64,000 bases of DNA, from the NCBI GenBank assembly GCA_011050525.1, contig DRFO01000021.1, positions 1-64,000 of the forward strand, given 5' to 3'. This DNA is from Halopseudomonas xinjiangensis. Lineage in GTDB: Bacteria; Pseudomonadota; Gammaproteobacteria; Pseudomonadales; Pseudomonadaceae. How positions within the stretch are numbered: position 1 is the stretch's first letter; each line of letters starts with the position of its first letter. Position numbers and translations under genes: made by a program. Shown in pieces: positions 1 through 8,450 of the stretch. The notes beneath the pieces are model-generated. The model did not search any database. It worked only from the letters and a program-made list of their open reading frames with translations, and was not told the origin of the DNA.

Positions 1-173
1 CAGTCCTGTCGGCCGTGCTTACGTAACCACACCAGAACCGTCGACCTACCCTGGATCCCGTAGCGCTCTTGAGCTTCTTTATAGCTCATTTCGCCTTTTT
101 CTACCTGATCGACCACCGCTAATTTAAAAGCGAGCGAATAATCGCACTGGCTACGCTTGTCCGTTGATTTCAT
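1..173 (-). CDS. IS3-family transposase OrfA, N-terminal 57 codons (cut by the window edge)
   Basis: Minus-strand reading from ATG 173 gives a protein starting MKSTDKRSQCDYSLAFKL and containing the helix-turn-helix segment RYGIQGRSTVLVWLRKHGR, typical of the first (DNA-binding) ORF of IS3-family elements. A good ribosome-binding site, AGGAGG, lies directly upstream. In this family OrfA binds the IS ends and is joined by a -1 frameshift to the DDE transposase OrfB, which would lie to the left of the window. Only the N-terminal part is visible, so whether the element is intact is unknown. Confidence 0.8.
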   Translation of the reverse strand, partial: MKSTDKRSQCDYSLAFKLAVVDQVEKGEMSYKEAQERYGIQGRSTVLVWLRKHGRQD

Positions 174-230
174 AGAGCCTCCTGAAAATGAGTCAGAAGG
201 TGTAAACCTTATTCAGGACGAGACATAGAC
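1..230 (-). mobile_element. One end of an IS3-family insertion sequence
   Basis: The left edge holds the 5' end of an insertion sequence read on the minus strand: the start of OrfA (ATG at 173) plus about 50 bases of upstream leader. The outer end is inferred to lie in the stretch 205-231, just before the ppa terminator at 233. The terminal inverted repeat cannot be proved because the other end is outside the window. Confidence 0.6.
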
Positions 231-232
231 AT

Positions 233-261
233 AAAAAAAGCCAGCTTGTGGCCGGCTTTTC
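233..261 (-). terminator. Rho-independent terminator of ppa
   Basis: On the minus strand an AAAAGCCGGC arm pairs with GCTGGCTTTT (one mismatch) around a short loop and runs into a T tract. It begins 16 bases past the ppa stop codon and separates ppa from the IS end. Confidence 0.8.
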
Positions 262-276
262 AACTGGGCGAAACGC

Positions 277-804
277 TTATTTTTGGTAAGCGTCTACTGC
301 CTTAACAATTTCCGCACGGGCTTCGTCAGCGTTGCCCCAGCGGTCGATCTTGACCCATTTACCTGCTTCCAGATCCTTGTAATTCTCGAAGAAGTGCTGG
401 ATCTGCTGCATCAGCAGCGGTGGCAGGTCAGAGCATTCTTGAATGTCGTGATACAGCACACTCAATTTGTCATGTGGCACGGCAATCAGCTTGGCGTCGC
501 CACCACCGTCATCTGTCATGTGCAAAACGCCGACCGCACGGGCACGAATGACCGCGCCAGGCACCACGGGGTGCGGGGTGACTACCAGCACATCGAGCGG
601 GTCGCCGTCGTCCGCCAGTGTATTGGGGATATAACCGTAGTTAGCCGGATAAAACATGGGGGTGGCCATGAACCGATCAACGAACAGCGTGCTGCTGTCC
701 TTGTCGATCTCATACTTGATAGGGGCATGGTTGGCCGGGATCTCAATGACAACATAAATGTCATTGGGTATGTCTTTGCCTGCGGGGATCTGGTCGTAGC
801 TCAT
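277..804 (-). CDS. ppa: Inorganic pyrophosphatase (family I)
   Basis: Hydrolyses pyrophosphate to two phosphates in the cytoplasm, pulling biosynthetic reactions forward. The 175-aa length is normal for the bacterial hexameric enzyme. The family I signature [10 protein letters not shown] is at residues 65-74, with the metal-binding aspartates at 66, 71 and near 103. The substrate-binding stretch [10 protein letters not shown] is at 51-60. The gene stands alone: a strong promoter lies 100 bases upstream (905-933) and a terminator directly downstream. A PPi-using phosphofructokinase is encoded 800 bases away on the same strand, so the two enzymes would compete for PPi. Confidence 0.97.
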   Translation of the reverse strand: MSYDQIPAGKDIPNDIYVVIEIPANHAPIKYEIDKDSSTLFVDRFMATPMFYPANYGYIPNTLADDGDPLDVLVVTPHPVVPGAVIRARAVGVLHMTDDGGGDAKLIAVPHDKLSVLYHDIQECSDLPPLLMQQIQHFFENYKDLEAGKWVKIDRWGNADEARAEIVKAVDAYQK

Positions 805-904
805 GTTTTACCTGATTCGGGCACTGGAGGAAGGAGGTACTGAACAACCATTCTAGCGGGTTTGGCCGAGGGTTCTTCGGTAACGCCTCAAAATCTTGGG
901 CGGG

Positions 905-933
905 ATTATAGAGGCATAAGTTCCGGATACCAA
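905..933 (-). promoter_or_regulatory. Sigma-70-type promoter for ppa
   Basis: On the minus strand TTGGTA (933-928) is followed after exactly 17 bases by a perfect TATAAT (910-905). Transcription would start near 898, giving a leader of about 90 bases before the ppa ATG at 804. The rest of 805-1042 shows no coding signal. Confidence 0.75.
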
Positions 934-1042
934 GCGATAAGACATAGACCATAGTCAAACAAAGGGTCGCGCCGGGGGACCGCCTGGTTCCGTGGCAGAA
1001 GATAGCAGGCAGCCCGAACGAGAAATCGTGAAGGAGCAGGAG

Positions 1043-1489
1043 TCAGAGCTTCAGAGCAAAATAGTTGAAATCGGCATCATCACTGAAACCCAGCGAACGA
1101 TAAAGACTTTGTGCTGCGTCATTGTCTTCGCCGGTCATGACCGTCATGCGCTTGATTCCAGCTTCCCTTGCCAGGTGTTTGGCCTGATTGATCAGTTTGT
1201 CAGCGACAAGTTGCCGCCGAGCCTCCTCGACAACGTACACCCCTTTCAGCACCCAGGTAGCCGCTAGGGTAAGCGCGGAGAAACTGGGGATGAACTGGCA
1301 AAAACCAAGCACCTTGCCTGAATCTTCTTCCTCTGCGAGAAGAATCACCGCCTGCTCGTTGACCAGACGATCATTAAGGAAACGGCGAGAAGCCTCAGGC
1401 TTGGGAAGCTGCCCATAAAACTCGCGATATTTAATGAACAAAGGGGTAATGTCGTCGAGACGATCCACGTTTGCCTGAACAATGCGCAT
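1043..1489 (-). CDS. GNAT-family N-acetyltransferase
   Basis: A 148-aa single-domain protein with the GNAT layout: beta-rich N-terminus, a central strand WVLKGVYVVEEARRQ leading into the acetyl-CoA-binding helix (motif A, around residues 82-105), and the C-terminal motif NDAAQSLYRSLGF near 124-136. Such enzymes transfer an acetyl group from acetyl-CoA to an amine; the acceptor cannot be told from sequence. The glycines of the usual RxxGxG loop are largely replaced (ARRQLVADKL), which is uncommon but tolerated in the family. Separate from pfp, whose terminator lies between the two genes. Confidence 0.85.
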   Translation of the reverse strand: MRIVQANVDRLDDITPLFIKYREFYGQLPKPEASRRFLNDRLVNEQAVILLAEEEDSGKVLGFCQFIPSFSALTLAATWVLKGVYVVEEARRQLVADKLINQAKHLAREAGIKRMTVMTGEDNDAAQSLYRSLGFSDDADFNYFALKL

Positions 1490-1587
1490 ACAGATTCCCT
1501 ATATGATTCAGAAGTTGGCTCGGTCGACCGACTGAGTCACGAAATGACATCCTGCCCCAAGGCGTTCCAATCTTCAATCTGCAGACA

Positions 1588-1618
1588 TAAAAAACCCGCC
1601 TCCCAGAGGGGGCGGGCT
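1588..1618 (-). terminator. Rho-independent terminator of pfp
   Basis: Minus-strand hairpin with a CCCGCCCCC arm and a GGAGGCGGG arm followed by TTTTTT, 18 bases after the pfp stop codon. Confidence 0.85.
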
Positions 1619-1635
1619 GATTGTCCGGCGTTCCC

Positions 1636-2895
1636 CTACACGGAGAAGGCAGGCAGCTTGCGCTCGACCATGTTGTTTACCAGGCGCACGTAGTCCGGCA
1701 TGCCATTTACGAAGGGTGGGAAGTCTTCGCCCTGGATCAGCGGCGCTAAATAGCGGCGACAGGCCTCGGTAATATGGAACCCGTCTTCGGTGATGAAGTC
1801 ACGCGGCATGAACTTCTCCACGTTGGCTACGTCTTTCAACGGGGCTTCGATGATGTCCCACTGGTAGGGGCTATCCTGCAAACGCCGGATAGCCGGCATG
1901 ATTGCGTTCTTGCCTTCGAGCGCGATACGCACTGCCGCTTGGCCCAGCGCATAGGCCTGTTCGACATCTACTTTGGAGGCAATATGACGCGCCGATCGTT
2001 GCAGATAATCCGCTACGGCCCAGTGATATTTGTAGCCCAGTTCGTCCTTTATCAGGCTGGCAATGGTGGGCGCTACGCCACCCAGTTGAGCATGTCCGAA
2101 TGCATCGGTAAGGCCGGATTCGGACAGAAACTTGCCTTCTGCGTTCTTGATGCCTTCCGAAACGCCCACAACACAATAGCCATAGGTTTTGACACATTCA
2201 TCAACGCGCGCGAGGAACGCAGCCTGATCGAACTGGATTTCTGGAAACAGAAGAATGTGTGGCGGCTGGCCTTCGCCTTCAGTGGCCAGGCCGCAGGCTG
2301 CGGTAATCCAGCCGGCATGGCGACCCATAACCTCAAGGATGAAAACCTTGGTCGACGTGGCTGACATGGAGTCCACGTCAAATCCTGCCTCGCGTATGGA
2401 AGTAGCCACATACTTGGCAACCGAGCCAAAACCAGGGCAGCAATCGGTGACTGGCAGGTCATTGTCGACGGTTTTCGGAACGTGTATTGCCTGAATGGGA
2501 TAACCCATGGTCTCGGCCAGTTGCGACACCTTGAGGCAGGTATCAGCCGAATCGCCACCACCGTTATAAAAGAAGTAACCGATGTCGTGGGCCTTGAATA
2601 CTTCGATCAGACGTTCGTATTCGGCCCGGTTGGCCTCCACACTTTTCAGTTTGTAGCGACACGAGCCAAAGGCGCCGGAAGGGGTGTGACGCAGTGCTGC
2701 AATATTTTCTGCCGACTCCTGGCTGGTATCGATAAGATCCTCTGTCAAAGCTCCGATAATTCCGTTGCGTCCGGCGTATACCTTGCCAATCTTGTCGGGG
2801 TGCTGGCGGGCGGTTTCAATGACACCGGCTGCCGAGGCGTTGATGACGGCGGTCACACCGCCAGATTGGGCATAAAAGGCATTCTTGACTGGCAT
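1636..2895 (-). CDS. pfp: Pyrophosphate-type 6-phosphofructokinase
   Basis: 419 aa from ATG 2895, which has a GGAG ribosome-binding site; the open frame runs further upstream but would overlap the divergent mpl gene. It phosphorylates fructose 6-phosphate to the 1,6-bisphosphate, in this subgroup with PPi, reversibly. Evidence: N-terminal nucleotide-fold loop QSGGVTAVINAS, GGGDS at residues 112-116 with Asp in the position that excludes ATP, catalytic PKTVDND at 140-146 (Lys here marks PPi enzymes; ATP enzymes have GT), and GRHAGW at 191-196. The third residue of GGGDS is Gly where the canonical motif has Asp. Most Pseudomonas lack any phosphofructokinase and use the Entner-Doudoroff route, so this gene is notable. 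Own terminator downstream. Confidence 0.92.
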   Translation of the reverse strand: MPVKNAFYAQSGGVTAVINASAAGVIETARQHPDKIGKVYAGRNGIIGALTEDLIDTSQESAENIAALRHTPSGAFGSCRYKLKSVEANRAEYERLIEVFKAHDIGYFFYNGGGDSADTCLKVSQLAETMGYPIQAIHVPKTVDNDLPVTDCCPGFGSVAKYVATSIREAGFDVDSMSATSTKVFILEVMGRHAGWITAACGLATEGEGQPPHILLFPEIQFDQAAFLARVDECVKTYGYCVVGVSEGIKNAEGKFLSESGLTDAFGHAQLGGVAPTIASLIKDELGYKYHWAVADYLQRSARHIASKVDVEQAYALGQAAVRIALEGKNAIMPAIRRLQDSPYQWDIIEAPLKDVANVEKFMPRDFITEDGFHITEACRRYLAPLIQGEDFPPFVNGMPDYVRLVNNMVERKLPAFSV

Positions 2896-3123
2896 GCTGA
2901 CTCCATGTTTGTAAGCTGATGGCCTGGTGCTGATAGCCTCTCCCTGCGACGACCAGCTGGTCGTCGCGCTCAGCGGAGGTGCGGCGTACGGCAAATGGCG
3001 GCAATGATAGCGGAAAGCCGCTTCCTTTGCATGGACCTCCAGCCGGCGGTAATGTTGCATGGGCGCACGTGATAGTATGCCTCGGTGCGTTTCAACATGA
3101 ATAATCGGAGCTGGAAATCGACG

Positions 3124-4485
3124 ATGCACCTGCACATTCTTGGTATCTGCGGCACATTCATGGGATCGCTGGCCCTGCTGGCCCGCGAACTCGGACATCA
3201 GGTCAGCGGCTCCGATGCCAATGTCTATCCACCCATGAGTACCCAACTGCAAGCCCAGGGCATACAGCTCATGGAGGGGTATCTTCCCGAGCATCTCGAT
3301 CCGGCACCAGACCTGGTGATCATTGGTAACGCGCTGTCGAGGGGCAATCCGGCCGTCGAGCATGTGCTGGACAAGGGGCTATCCTATCTGTCCGGCCCCG
3401 AATGGCTGGCACGGCATGTACTCCAGGGCAGATGGGTGCTGGCTGTAGCCGGTACCCATGGCAAGACCACCACCTCCAGTCTGCTCGCATGGATTCTGGA
3501 ACATGCGGGCATGGCCCCTGGATTCCTGATCGGTGGAGTGCCGCAGAACTTTGGCGTCTCGGCGCGTCTTGGCGAAACGCCGTTCTTTGTCGTCGAGGCC
3601 GATGAATACGACAGTGCTTTTTTCGACAAGCGCTCCAAGTTCGTTCACTACCGGCCGCGGACGGCCATCCTGAACAACCTGGAATTTGACCATGCGGATA
3701 TTTTCCCGGATCTGGCGGCAATTGAACGTCAATTTCATCATCTTGTGCGCACCGTTCCAGCCAGCGGGTTGATTGTCCATCCTGCGGGTGAAGCGGCGCT
3801 TGATCGCGTAATTGGAATGGGCTGCTGGACGCCACGGCAGACGACCGGCGAGGGCGGTAATTGGGAGGCGCGTCTGCTTGCGCTCGACGGCTCCCATTTT
3901 GAAGTCTGGCTCGATGGGAAAATGCAGGGCGAAGCGAACTGGTCGCAAACCGGGGCGCATAGCGTTGCCAACGCCTTGTCTGCCCTGGCCGCAGCTCGCC
4001 ATGTGGGGGTTGCGCCAGCGCAGGGAATTGCCGCCTTGTCGGAATTTCTCAGCGTAAAACGCCGGATGGAGAAGTTGCTGGAGATAAATGGCATCGTTCT
4101 TTACGATGATTTTGCCCACCATCCAACGGCTATCGCTACCACGCTGGCCGGCTTGCGCGCACAGATTGGCAACGCTCCGCTGATTGCCGTGATAGAGCCG
4201 CGCTCGAATACCATGCGGCTCGGTAGCCATATGGCAGCGCTGCCTGCCAGCGTAGCCCAGGCTAGCGAGGTCGTCTGGTACCAACCCGAGGGCCTGGACT
4301 GGTCGCTGGAGAGTGTGGTGGCGTCAAGCCCGGTGCCGGCCCGCGTGGCCAGCTCAATCGAACAGATCATCGAGCACATTGTGGCAAAAGCTGAGCCTGG
4401 TACGCGTGTCGTCATCATGAGCAACGGCGGGTTTGCCGGGATCCACCAGCGAATGGCTGACGCCCTGGTGGCCCGTCATGGCTGA
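3124..4485 (+). CDS. mpl: UDP-N-acetylmuramate:L-alanyl-gamma-D-glutamyl-meso-diaminopimelate ligase
   Basis: Murein-peptide recycling ligase: joins tripeptide recovered from old cell wall directly to UDP-MurNAc using ATP. 453 aa from ATG 3124 ([10 protein letters not shown]), the usual N-terminus of the family; a longer frame from 3085 is possible but adds nothing conserved. The Mur-ligase ATP loop GTHGKTTT is at 110-117, the central-domain motif [15 protein letters not shown] follows, and the C-terminal domain has [10 protein letters not shown]. Divergent from pfp. Its last codons overlap the start of ubiX by 8 bases, so the two genes are cotranscribed. Confidence 0.96.
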   Translation: MHLHILGICGTFMGSLALLARELGHQVSGSDANVYPPMSTQLQAQGIQLMEGYLPEHLDPAPDLVIIGNALSRGNPAVEHVLDKGLSYLSGPEWLARHVLQGRWVLAVAGTHGKTTTSSLLAWILEHAGMAPGFLIGGVPQNFGVSARLGETPFFVVEADEYDSAFFDKRSKFVHYRPRTAILNNLEFDHADIFPDLAAIERQFHHLVRTVPASGLIVHPAGEAALDRVIGMGCWTPRQTTGEGGNWEARLLALDGSHFEVWLDGKMQGEANWSQTGAHSVANALSALAAARHVGVAPAQGIAALSEFLSVKRRMEKLLEINGIVLYDDFAHHPTAIATTLAGLRAQIGNAPLIAVIEPRSNTMRLGSHMAALPASVAQASEVVWYQPEGLDWSLESVVASSPVPARVASSIEQIIEHIVAKAEPGTRVVIMSNGGFAGIHQRMADALVARHG

Positions 4486-5083
4486 TCATCGCGTTACCCT
4501 GGCGCTCACCGGGGCCTCTGGCGCACAATATGCGCTGCGGCTGCTGGAGTGTCTGGTCAAGGCCGACGTGCAAGTGCTGTTTTTGATTTCCCAAGCGGCT
4601 CAGCTGGTTGTAGCAACCGAAACAGATCTCAATCTGCCGCCAAAACCTCAGGCGCTGGAGGCCTTCCTGACTGAATATTATGCTGCAAAACCTGGGCAGA
4701 TCAGGGTCTACGGCAAACAGGACTGGATGGCGCCGGTGGCCTCTGGGTCCGGCGCGCCCGGCGCCATGGTGGTGTGCCCCTGCTCGACGGGGAGCCTGTC
4801 TGCCATCGCCACCGGTGCGAGTAACAACCTGATTGAGCGAGCGGCGGATGTGGCACTCAAGGAAAGGCGAAAGCTGATACTGGTACCGCGTGAATCGCCC
4901 TATTCAACGATCCATCTGGAGAACATGCTCAAGCTGAGCCAGATGGGCGCGGTGATATTGCCGGCTAGTCCAGGTTTTTACCACAAGCCCGACTCTGTAA
5001 GCGATATGATCGATTTCGTTGTGGCGCGGATTCTGAACCAGTTGGGAATTGCCCAGGAACTGATGCCCGCGTGGGGTGAATAA
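4478..5083 (+). CDS. ubiX: Flavin prenyltransferase UbiX
   Basis: Makes prenylated FMN, the cofactor of the ubiquinone decarboxylase UbiD, from FMN and dimethylallyl phosphate. 201 aa from ATG 4478, inside the last codons of mpl. The flavoprotein fold is shown by TGASGA at residues 11-16, the central [19 protein letters not shown] segment, and [16 protein letters not shown] near the C-terminus, which carries the conserved Arg and Glu of the prenyl-phosphate site. An mpl-ubiX pair is common in pseudomonads. Confidence 0.95.
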   Translation: MADHRVTLALTGASGAQYALRLLECLVKADVQVLFLISQAAQLVVATETDLNLPPKPQALEAFLTEYYAAKPGQIRVYGKQDWMAPVASGSGAPGAMVVCPCSTGSLSAIATGASNNLIERAADVALKERRKLILVPRESPYSTIHLENMLKLSQMGAVILPASPGFYHKPDSVSDMIDFVVARILNQLGIAQELMPAWGE

Positions 5084-5116
5084 AGGTATCAGGTTAGTGT
5101 GGCTGCCGACGCCAAA

Positions 5117-5142
5117 GTCCGGGGCCACTGGCCGCCCCGGAC
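5117..5142. terminator. Hairpin between convergent ubiX and MaoC gene
   Basis: GTCCGGGGC and GCCCCGGAC-like arms around a short loop, lying in the 69-base gap between two convergent genes. There is no T run on either side, so it may work as a weak bidirectional terminator. Confidence 0.45.
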
Positions 5143-5152
5143 AGCGCAGGCC

Positions 5153-5608
5153 TCAGACGAAATACAGGCTGAGCCCTTCGGCAATAAAGGCTGGCTTCTC
5201 CACACCTTCGATTTCCAGCGTGGAGCGCGCTTTGATCAACCATTGACCGGGGTTCTTCTCAGTCACATCCAGTACGGTGATGTTCAGCCGCACGCGTGAC
5301 CCTACGCGTACTGGCTGGATGAAGCGGACGCTGTCCAGGCCGTAGTTCACTGCCATCTTCAAGCCTTCCGGACGAATCAGCAGGCCAGCGGACAAAGCCG
5401 GAACCAGCGACAGCGAAAGGAATCCATGGGCGATCGTTCCGCCGAATGGGGTCTGCTTGGCTTTTTCCTCATCCAGGTGGATGAATTGATGATCGCCGGT
5501 ACACTCGGCGAACTGATTGACCCGCTGCTGATCTACCAGCAGCCAGTCGGAGTGGCCTAAATCCTTGCCGATGTAGGATTTGAGTTCTGAAACAGGTACT
5601 GCTGTCAT
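5153..5608 (-). CDS. MaoC-like (R)-specific enoyl-CoA hydratase
   Basis: Single hot-dog domain of 151 aa. The hydratase-2 active site is present: Asp39 and His44 in TGDHQFIHLDEEKAK, followed by FGGTIAHGFLSLS, the family signature. It hydrates trans-2-enoyl-CoA to (R)-3-hydroxyacyl-CoA, or acts on a related thioester. PhaJ of this size supplies polyhydroxyalkanoate synthesis, but no pha gene is nearby, so that role is only possible. ATG 5608 was chosen over ATG 5620 because GGAG lies six bases upstream of it. Monocistronic. Confidence 0.88.
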   Translation of the reverse strand: MTAVPVSELKSYIGKDLGHSDWLLVDQQRVNQFAECTGDHQFIHLDEEKAKQTPFGGTIAHGFLSLSLVPALSAGLLIRPEGLKMAVNYGLDSVRFIQPVRVGSRVRLNITVLDVTEKNPGQWLIKARSTLEIEGVEKPAFIAEGLSLYFV

Positions 5609-5823
5609 GGCGTTCTCCATGGCTCTATTATTGTGATCTCCGTCAGGAGTCGAATTCGGCGATGATCAATATTGGAACGTCGTCGATGTACACATATTAT
5701 GGCTCATGTTTGCAAGGTACCAGCGCCCGGTCAATCAACCGTCTGTATTTATAGATTTGCTGAATGACCTGACCGCCGCGCTTCGCTATCCTTCACGGCT
5801 ATGGCGAATTTCAAGGGGTGTTG

Positions 5824-6408
5824 ATGACTGATAACTACGCATTGTTTCCGCTGAAAAGCATCCTCCTTCCCTATTGCGTCCTGGATCTGCAGATTTTTGA
5901 AGCGCGGTATCTGGATATGATCAGTCGGTGTTTCAAGCAGGACCAGGGTTTTTTGATAGTAGGGCTCGAGGCAGGTCCTGAGACAGGGTCTGGCAATCTG
6001 CGGTTCAACGCGCTGGGTTGCGAAGCTCGCATCATCGATTGGCAGCAACGGGACAATGGCTTACTCGGCATTCGCGTCGCTGGGCATAGGCGCGGCCGGG
6101 CGAGTGCCGTGGAAGTGGCGGCCGATGGGTTGGTTACCGCCGATATCGAATGGCTGGTGGAAGAACGGGACATGCCTCCTGGGCCTGAATACTCGGATTT
6201 GCTAGCGCTGCGCGATAGTCTGCTGCAGCATCCCATGGCTGCTGGCTTGGGTTTGCCGGGCGTCGAAAACAGTCAGCAGGCGCTAGCCTATCAGCTGGCT
6301 TACCTTTTGCCGTTCACGCTGGATAAGAAGGCTGCACTGATGCACATCGGTCCCTCTGCGGAGCGGCTTGATCAGATCGGCGACTGGTTGCAGGCCTTGC
6401 AGTCCTGA
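5824..6408 (+). CDS. LON substrate-binding-domain protein
   Basis: About 194 aa, starting MTDNYALFPLKSILLPYCVLDLQIFEARYLDMI. This is the N-terminal domain of Lon protease (PUA-like LON fold) without the AAA+ or peptidase parts. Stand-alone copies are widespread in proteobacteria and their function is unknown; substrate or peptide binding is assumed from the fold. ATG 5824 is preferred over GTG 5818 because AGGGG lies just upstream. Convergent with the dedA-like gene 26 bases downstream. Confidence 0.88.
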   Translation: MTDNYALFPLKSILLPYCVLDLQIFEARYLDMISRCFKQDQGFLIVGLEAGPETGSGNLRFNALGCEARIIDWQQRDNGLLGIRVAGHRRGRASAVEVAADGLVTADIEWLVEERDMPPGPEYSDLLALRDSLLQHPMAAGLGLPGVENSQQALAYQLAYLLPFTLDKKAALMHIGPSAERLDQIGDWLQALQS

Positions 6409-6433
6409 AAGTTTGGCTTCTCGAGCGTTCAAC

Positions 6434-7669
6434 TCAACCGACCAGACCCGCGAGCAGCGCAGCGATGATCGGCCAGAGCGGCAGTAAGCAGCGCATAGGG
6501 AGGGGCATTGTCGCCATCACGCTGCCCCGATCAACCAGCCACAGGCTCAGAAGGGAAGCCGCACAGGCTACCAGGAGGCTTGCCACGGCGCTTAGCGGCG
6601 TGATGGACAGCGAAACAAGATGCGCCGTGAGCAATAGAGCCAGCACCGGCAGCATGCCAACCAGCCAGCACGTGCGCCGCCAGAATCCCTGATCACGATT
6701 GCAGACCACCACCAGACAAATTGTCACAGCCAGACTTCCAGCCAAGGTCATGCTCGGCAGCGCCAGACCGACCGCGACAGCAGAGATCATGGAAAGTAAT
6801 AACGTCAGCAGTAGGAAAATGAGCTGGCGCCAGTGCATCGTGACCGCCAGTGCCGTAGCGGGTAAAAGCACCAGCCACAACAGAAAGAGCGGCTGGGTCA
6901 CCGTCGCAACCAGATAAGCCGTCGCGCCGGAAAACTCTGCCGCGCTGAGCGTCAGCCAGTCCGTCACGGTGTCCTGGAAAATGGTCAGCCAGGGGTGGAC
7001 ATAATGCAGCAGGGGCAGACAGGCTAGGGCCAAGGCCGAGGCGACCAGCGGAGCCCAGCGCTCCTGGGTTTTCAGCACCATCAATGTAGCGAACGCCCAC
7101 ACGGCCAGGCCCGCACCCAGAGCAGAAGCCTGGGTCCAGAAAAACGCCGGTACTGGCCAGTGCACTGCCTGGCCCGCCATGTAGCCGGGCAATACGTAGA
7201 CCGGCGCCCAAGCCAGGGCGGACAGCAGATTGACCAGTACAAAGCGCAGGACGGGCATATCGAGCATGCCCGCAACCATGGGTATGACCGGGCGCACCGG
7301 GCCGACAAACCGCCCGATGATCACGCTGAGTATTCCGTAACGCCGAAAGAATGCTTCGCCGCCCTCTATCCACTGAGGATTACGTCGAAACATTGCCAGA
7401 CGTTTTATGTCCTGGTGAAATACCCGGCCCAGCGCGAAACTCAGCAGGTCGCCACACACCGCGCCAGCGAACGCCCAGGTCAGGGCGGCGAATATGTCCA
7501 GGTTGCCGCTGCCGGCCATGGCTGTCACCGCGACCAGCAAGACAACCCCAGGTACCAGCAGCCCGGCGACGGCCAGGGATTCAATCAGAGCGATCAGAAA
7601 AATGGCTGGCCCCAGCCACTGGGAGTGGTCTCCCAGCCAGGCCATCAGACCGGTCGTCAGGTTCTCCAC
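6434..7669 (-). CDS. DedA-family membrane protein with a long extra membrane domain
   Basis: 411 aa, almost entirely hydrophobic. Residues about 15-200 form a DedA/SNARE-associated domain: LLVPGVVLLVAVTAMAGSG, a cytoplasmic loop with GRVFHQDIKRL, and the signature GRFVGPVRPVIPMVAGML. DedA proteins are implicated in lipid-carrier (undecaprenyl phosphate) recycling and membrane homeostasis. Residues about 200-411 add roughly six more membrane segments. DedA fused to a PAP2 phosphatase is well known, but I do not see the PAP2 motifs here. The start overlaps the end of the glycosylase gene by 13 bases, so the two are cotranscribed. Confidence 0.85.
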   Translation of the reverse strand: MENLTTGLMAWLGDHSQWLGPAIFLIALIESLAVAGLLVPGVVLLVAVTAMAGSGNLDIFAALTWAFAGAVCGDLLSFALGRVFHQDIKRLAMFRRNPQWIEGGEAFFRRYGILSVIIGRFVGPVRPVIPMVAGMLDMPVLRFVLVNLLSALAWAPVYVLPGYMAGQAVHWPVPAFFWTQASALGAGLAVWAFATLMVLKTQERWAPLVASALALACLPLLHYVHPWLTIFQDTVTDWLTLSAAEFSGATAYLVATVTQPLFLLWLVLLPATALAVTMHWRQLIFLLLTLLLSMISAVAVGLALPSMTLAGSLAVTICLVVVCNRDQGFWRRTCWLVGMLPVLALLLTAHLVSLSITPLSAVASLLVACAASLLSLWLVDRGSVMATMPLPMRCLLPLWPIIAALLAGLVG

Positions 7670-8367
7670 TGCTGATCAGTATCCAGGTAATGGTAGTGCT
7701 CACCTTCCAGGCGTGATCGGCCCAGTGGGCTGCGAGTGCAACAGGAGGCGTAGGCCGAATCGACAAAGCGATAGGGCAGGTGCTCGTCTCTACCGCTGGG
7801 AATGCCGAGGCGGGTGGTTCGTATGATGTTGTCGGGCCGGTAACCGTCATCGTCGATAAACAGGCGCGAGGCGTCCAGAGTCTGAGCATTCCACTCTGGC
7901 ACCTTGAGACCCAGTGCCCGACACAGCAGGGTCTGGCCGGCGCAAAGTTTTTCCGGGGCTCTCGGCTGGCCATTACGGGCCGGATTGAGCCTGAGCATGG
8001 CCGCCAGGCTCTCAGGTCCGCTGACGTCGTCAGTCACCGGATAGGCGGATTTGATCAGCACCGAATTCCCCGGTCCGGCAGCGCCGATATTCAGCGAATC
8101 ACCGCCTCGAGCGTAGTACATGTAGATAGTCCCGCCCTCCATGAAAAGAGCCCTGCGGCTTGGGGTCAGACCAAGGGAAGCATGGCTGCCGCGCTCGTTC
8201 AGCATGTAGGCTTCGGTTTCGATGATGCGTGCCGATAACCATAGGTCTACCACTTTATGGCGAATTATCTTGCCGAGCAGTCCGACGGCCACCTGCTCGG
8301 CGTCGCGGTCGAAAAAACTGTCGGTTAACGGCCGGGCGGACGGCCATGGGCGATATGAGGAAAACAT
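7657..8367 (-). CDS. 3-methyladenine DNA glycosylase (AAG/MPG family)
   Basis: 236 aa. Removes alkylated purines such as 3-methyladenine to start base-excision repair. The family core is clear: [10 protein letters not shown] near residue 30, the catalytic-glutamate stretch [33 protein letters not shown], and the LCRALGL and RIGIPSGR-like (RLGIPSGR) segments. The first 15 residues are not conserved, and the exact start is somewhat uncertain. It is upstream of, and overlaps, the dedA-like gene. Divergent from proA. Confidence 0.92.
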   Translation of the reverse strand: MFSSYRPWPSARPLTDSFFDRDAEQVAVGLLGKIIRHKVVDLWLSARIIETEAYMLNERGSHASLGLTPSRRALFMEGGTIYMYYARGGDSLNIGAAGPGNSVLIKSAYPVTDDVSGPESLAAMLRLNPARNGQPRAPEKLCAGQTLLCRALGLKVPEWNAQTLDASRLFIDDDGYRPDNIIRTTRLGIPSGRDEHLPYRFVDSAYASCCTRSPLGRSRLEGEHYHYLDTDQQWRT

Positions 8368-8414
8368 ATTCAGATGATAGCAGGTTCGCCCTGTCCGTTA
8401 CCCTGGCGGCCCGC

Positions 8415-8420
8415 TATAAT
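8415..8420 (+). promoter_or_regulatory. -10 element of the proA promoter
   Basis: A perfect TATAAT lies 30 bases before the proA ATG. The -35 region at the right distance (around 8392) is weak, so the promoter may need an activator. Transcription would start near 8427. Confidence 0.5.
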
Positions 8421-8450
8421 GCGCCTTTTGTTTCGGCGGGCGATTTGACC

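Noticed and set aside
2896-3363. N-terminal extension of the pfp reading frame by 156 codons
   Set aside because: It overlaps the divergent mpl gene and lacks similarity to the family; ATG 2895 has a proper ribosome-binding site and gives the usual length.
3379-4284. 301-codon minus-strand frame antisense to mpl
   Set aside because: Composition reflects the sense Mur-ligase gene; no domain seen.
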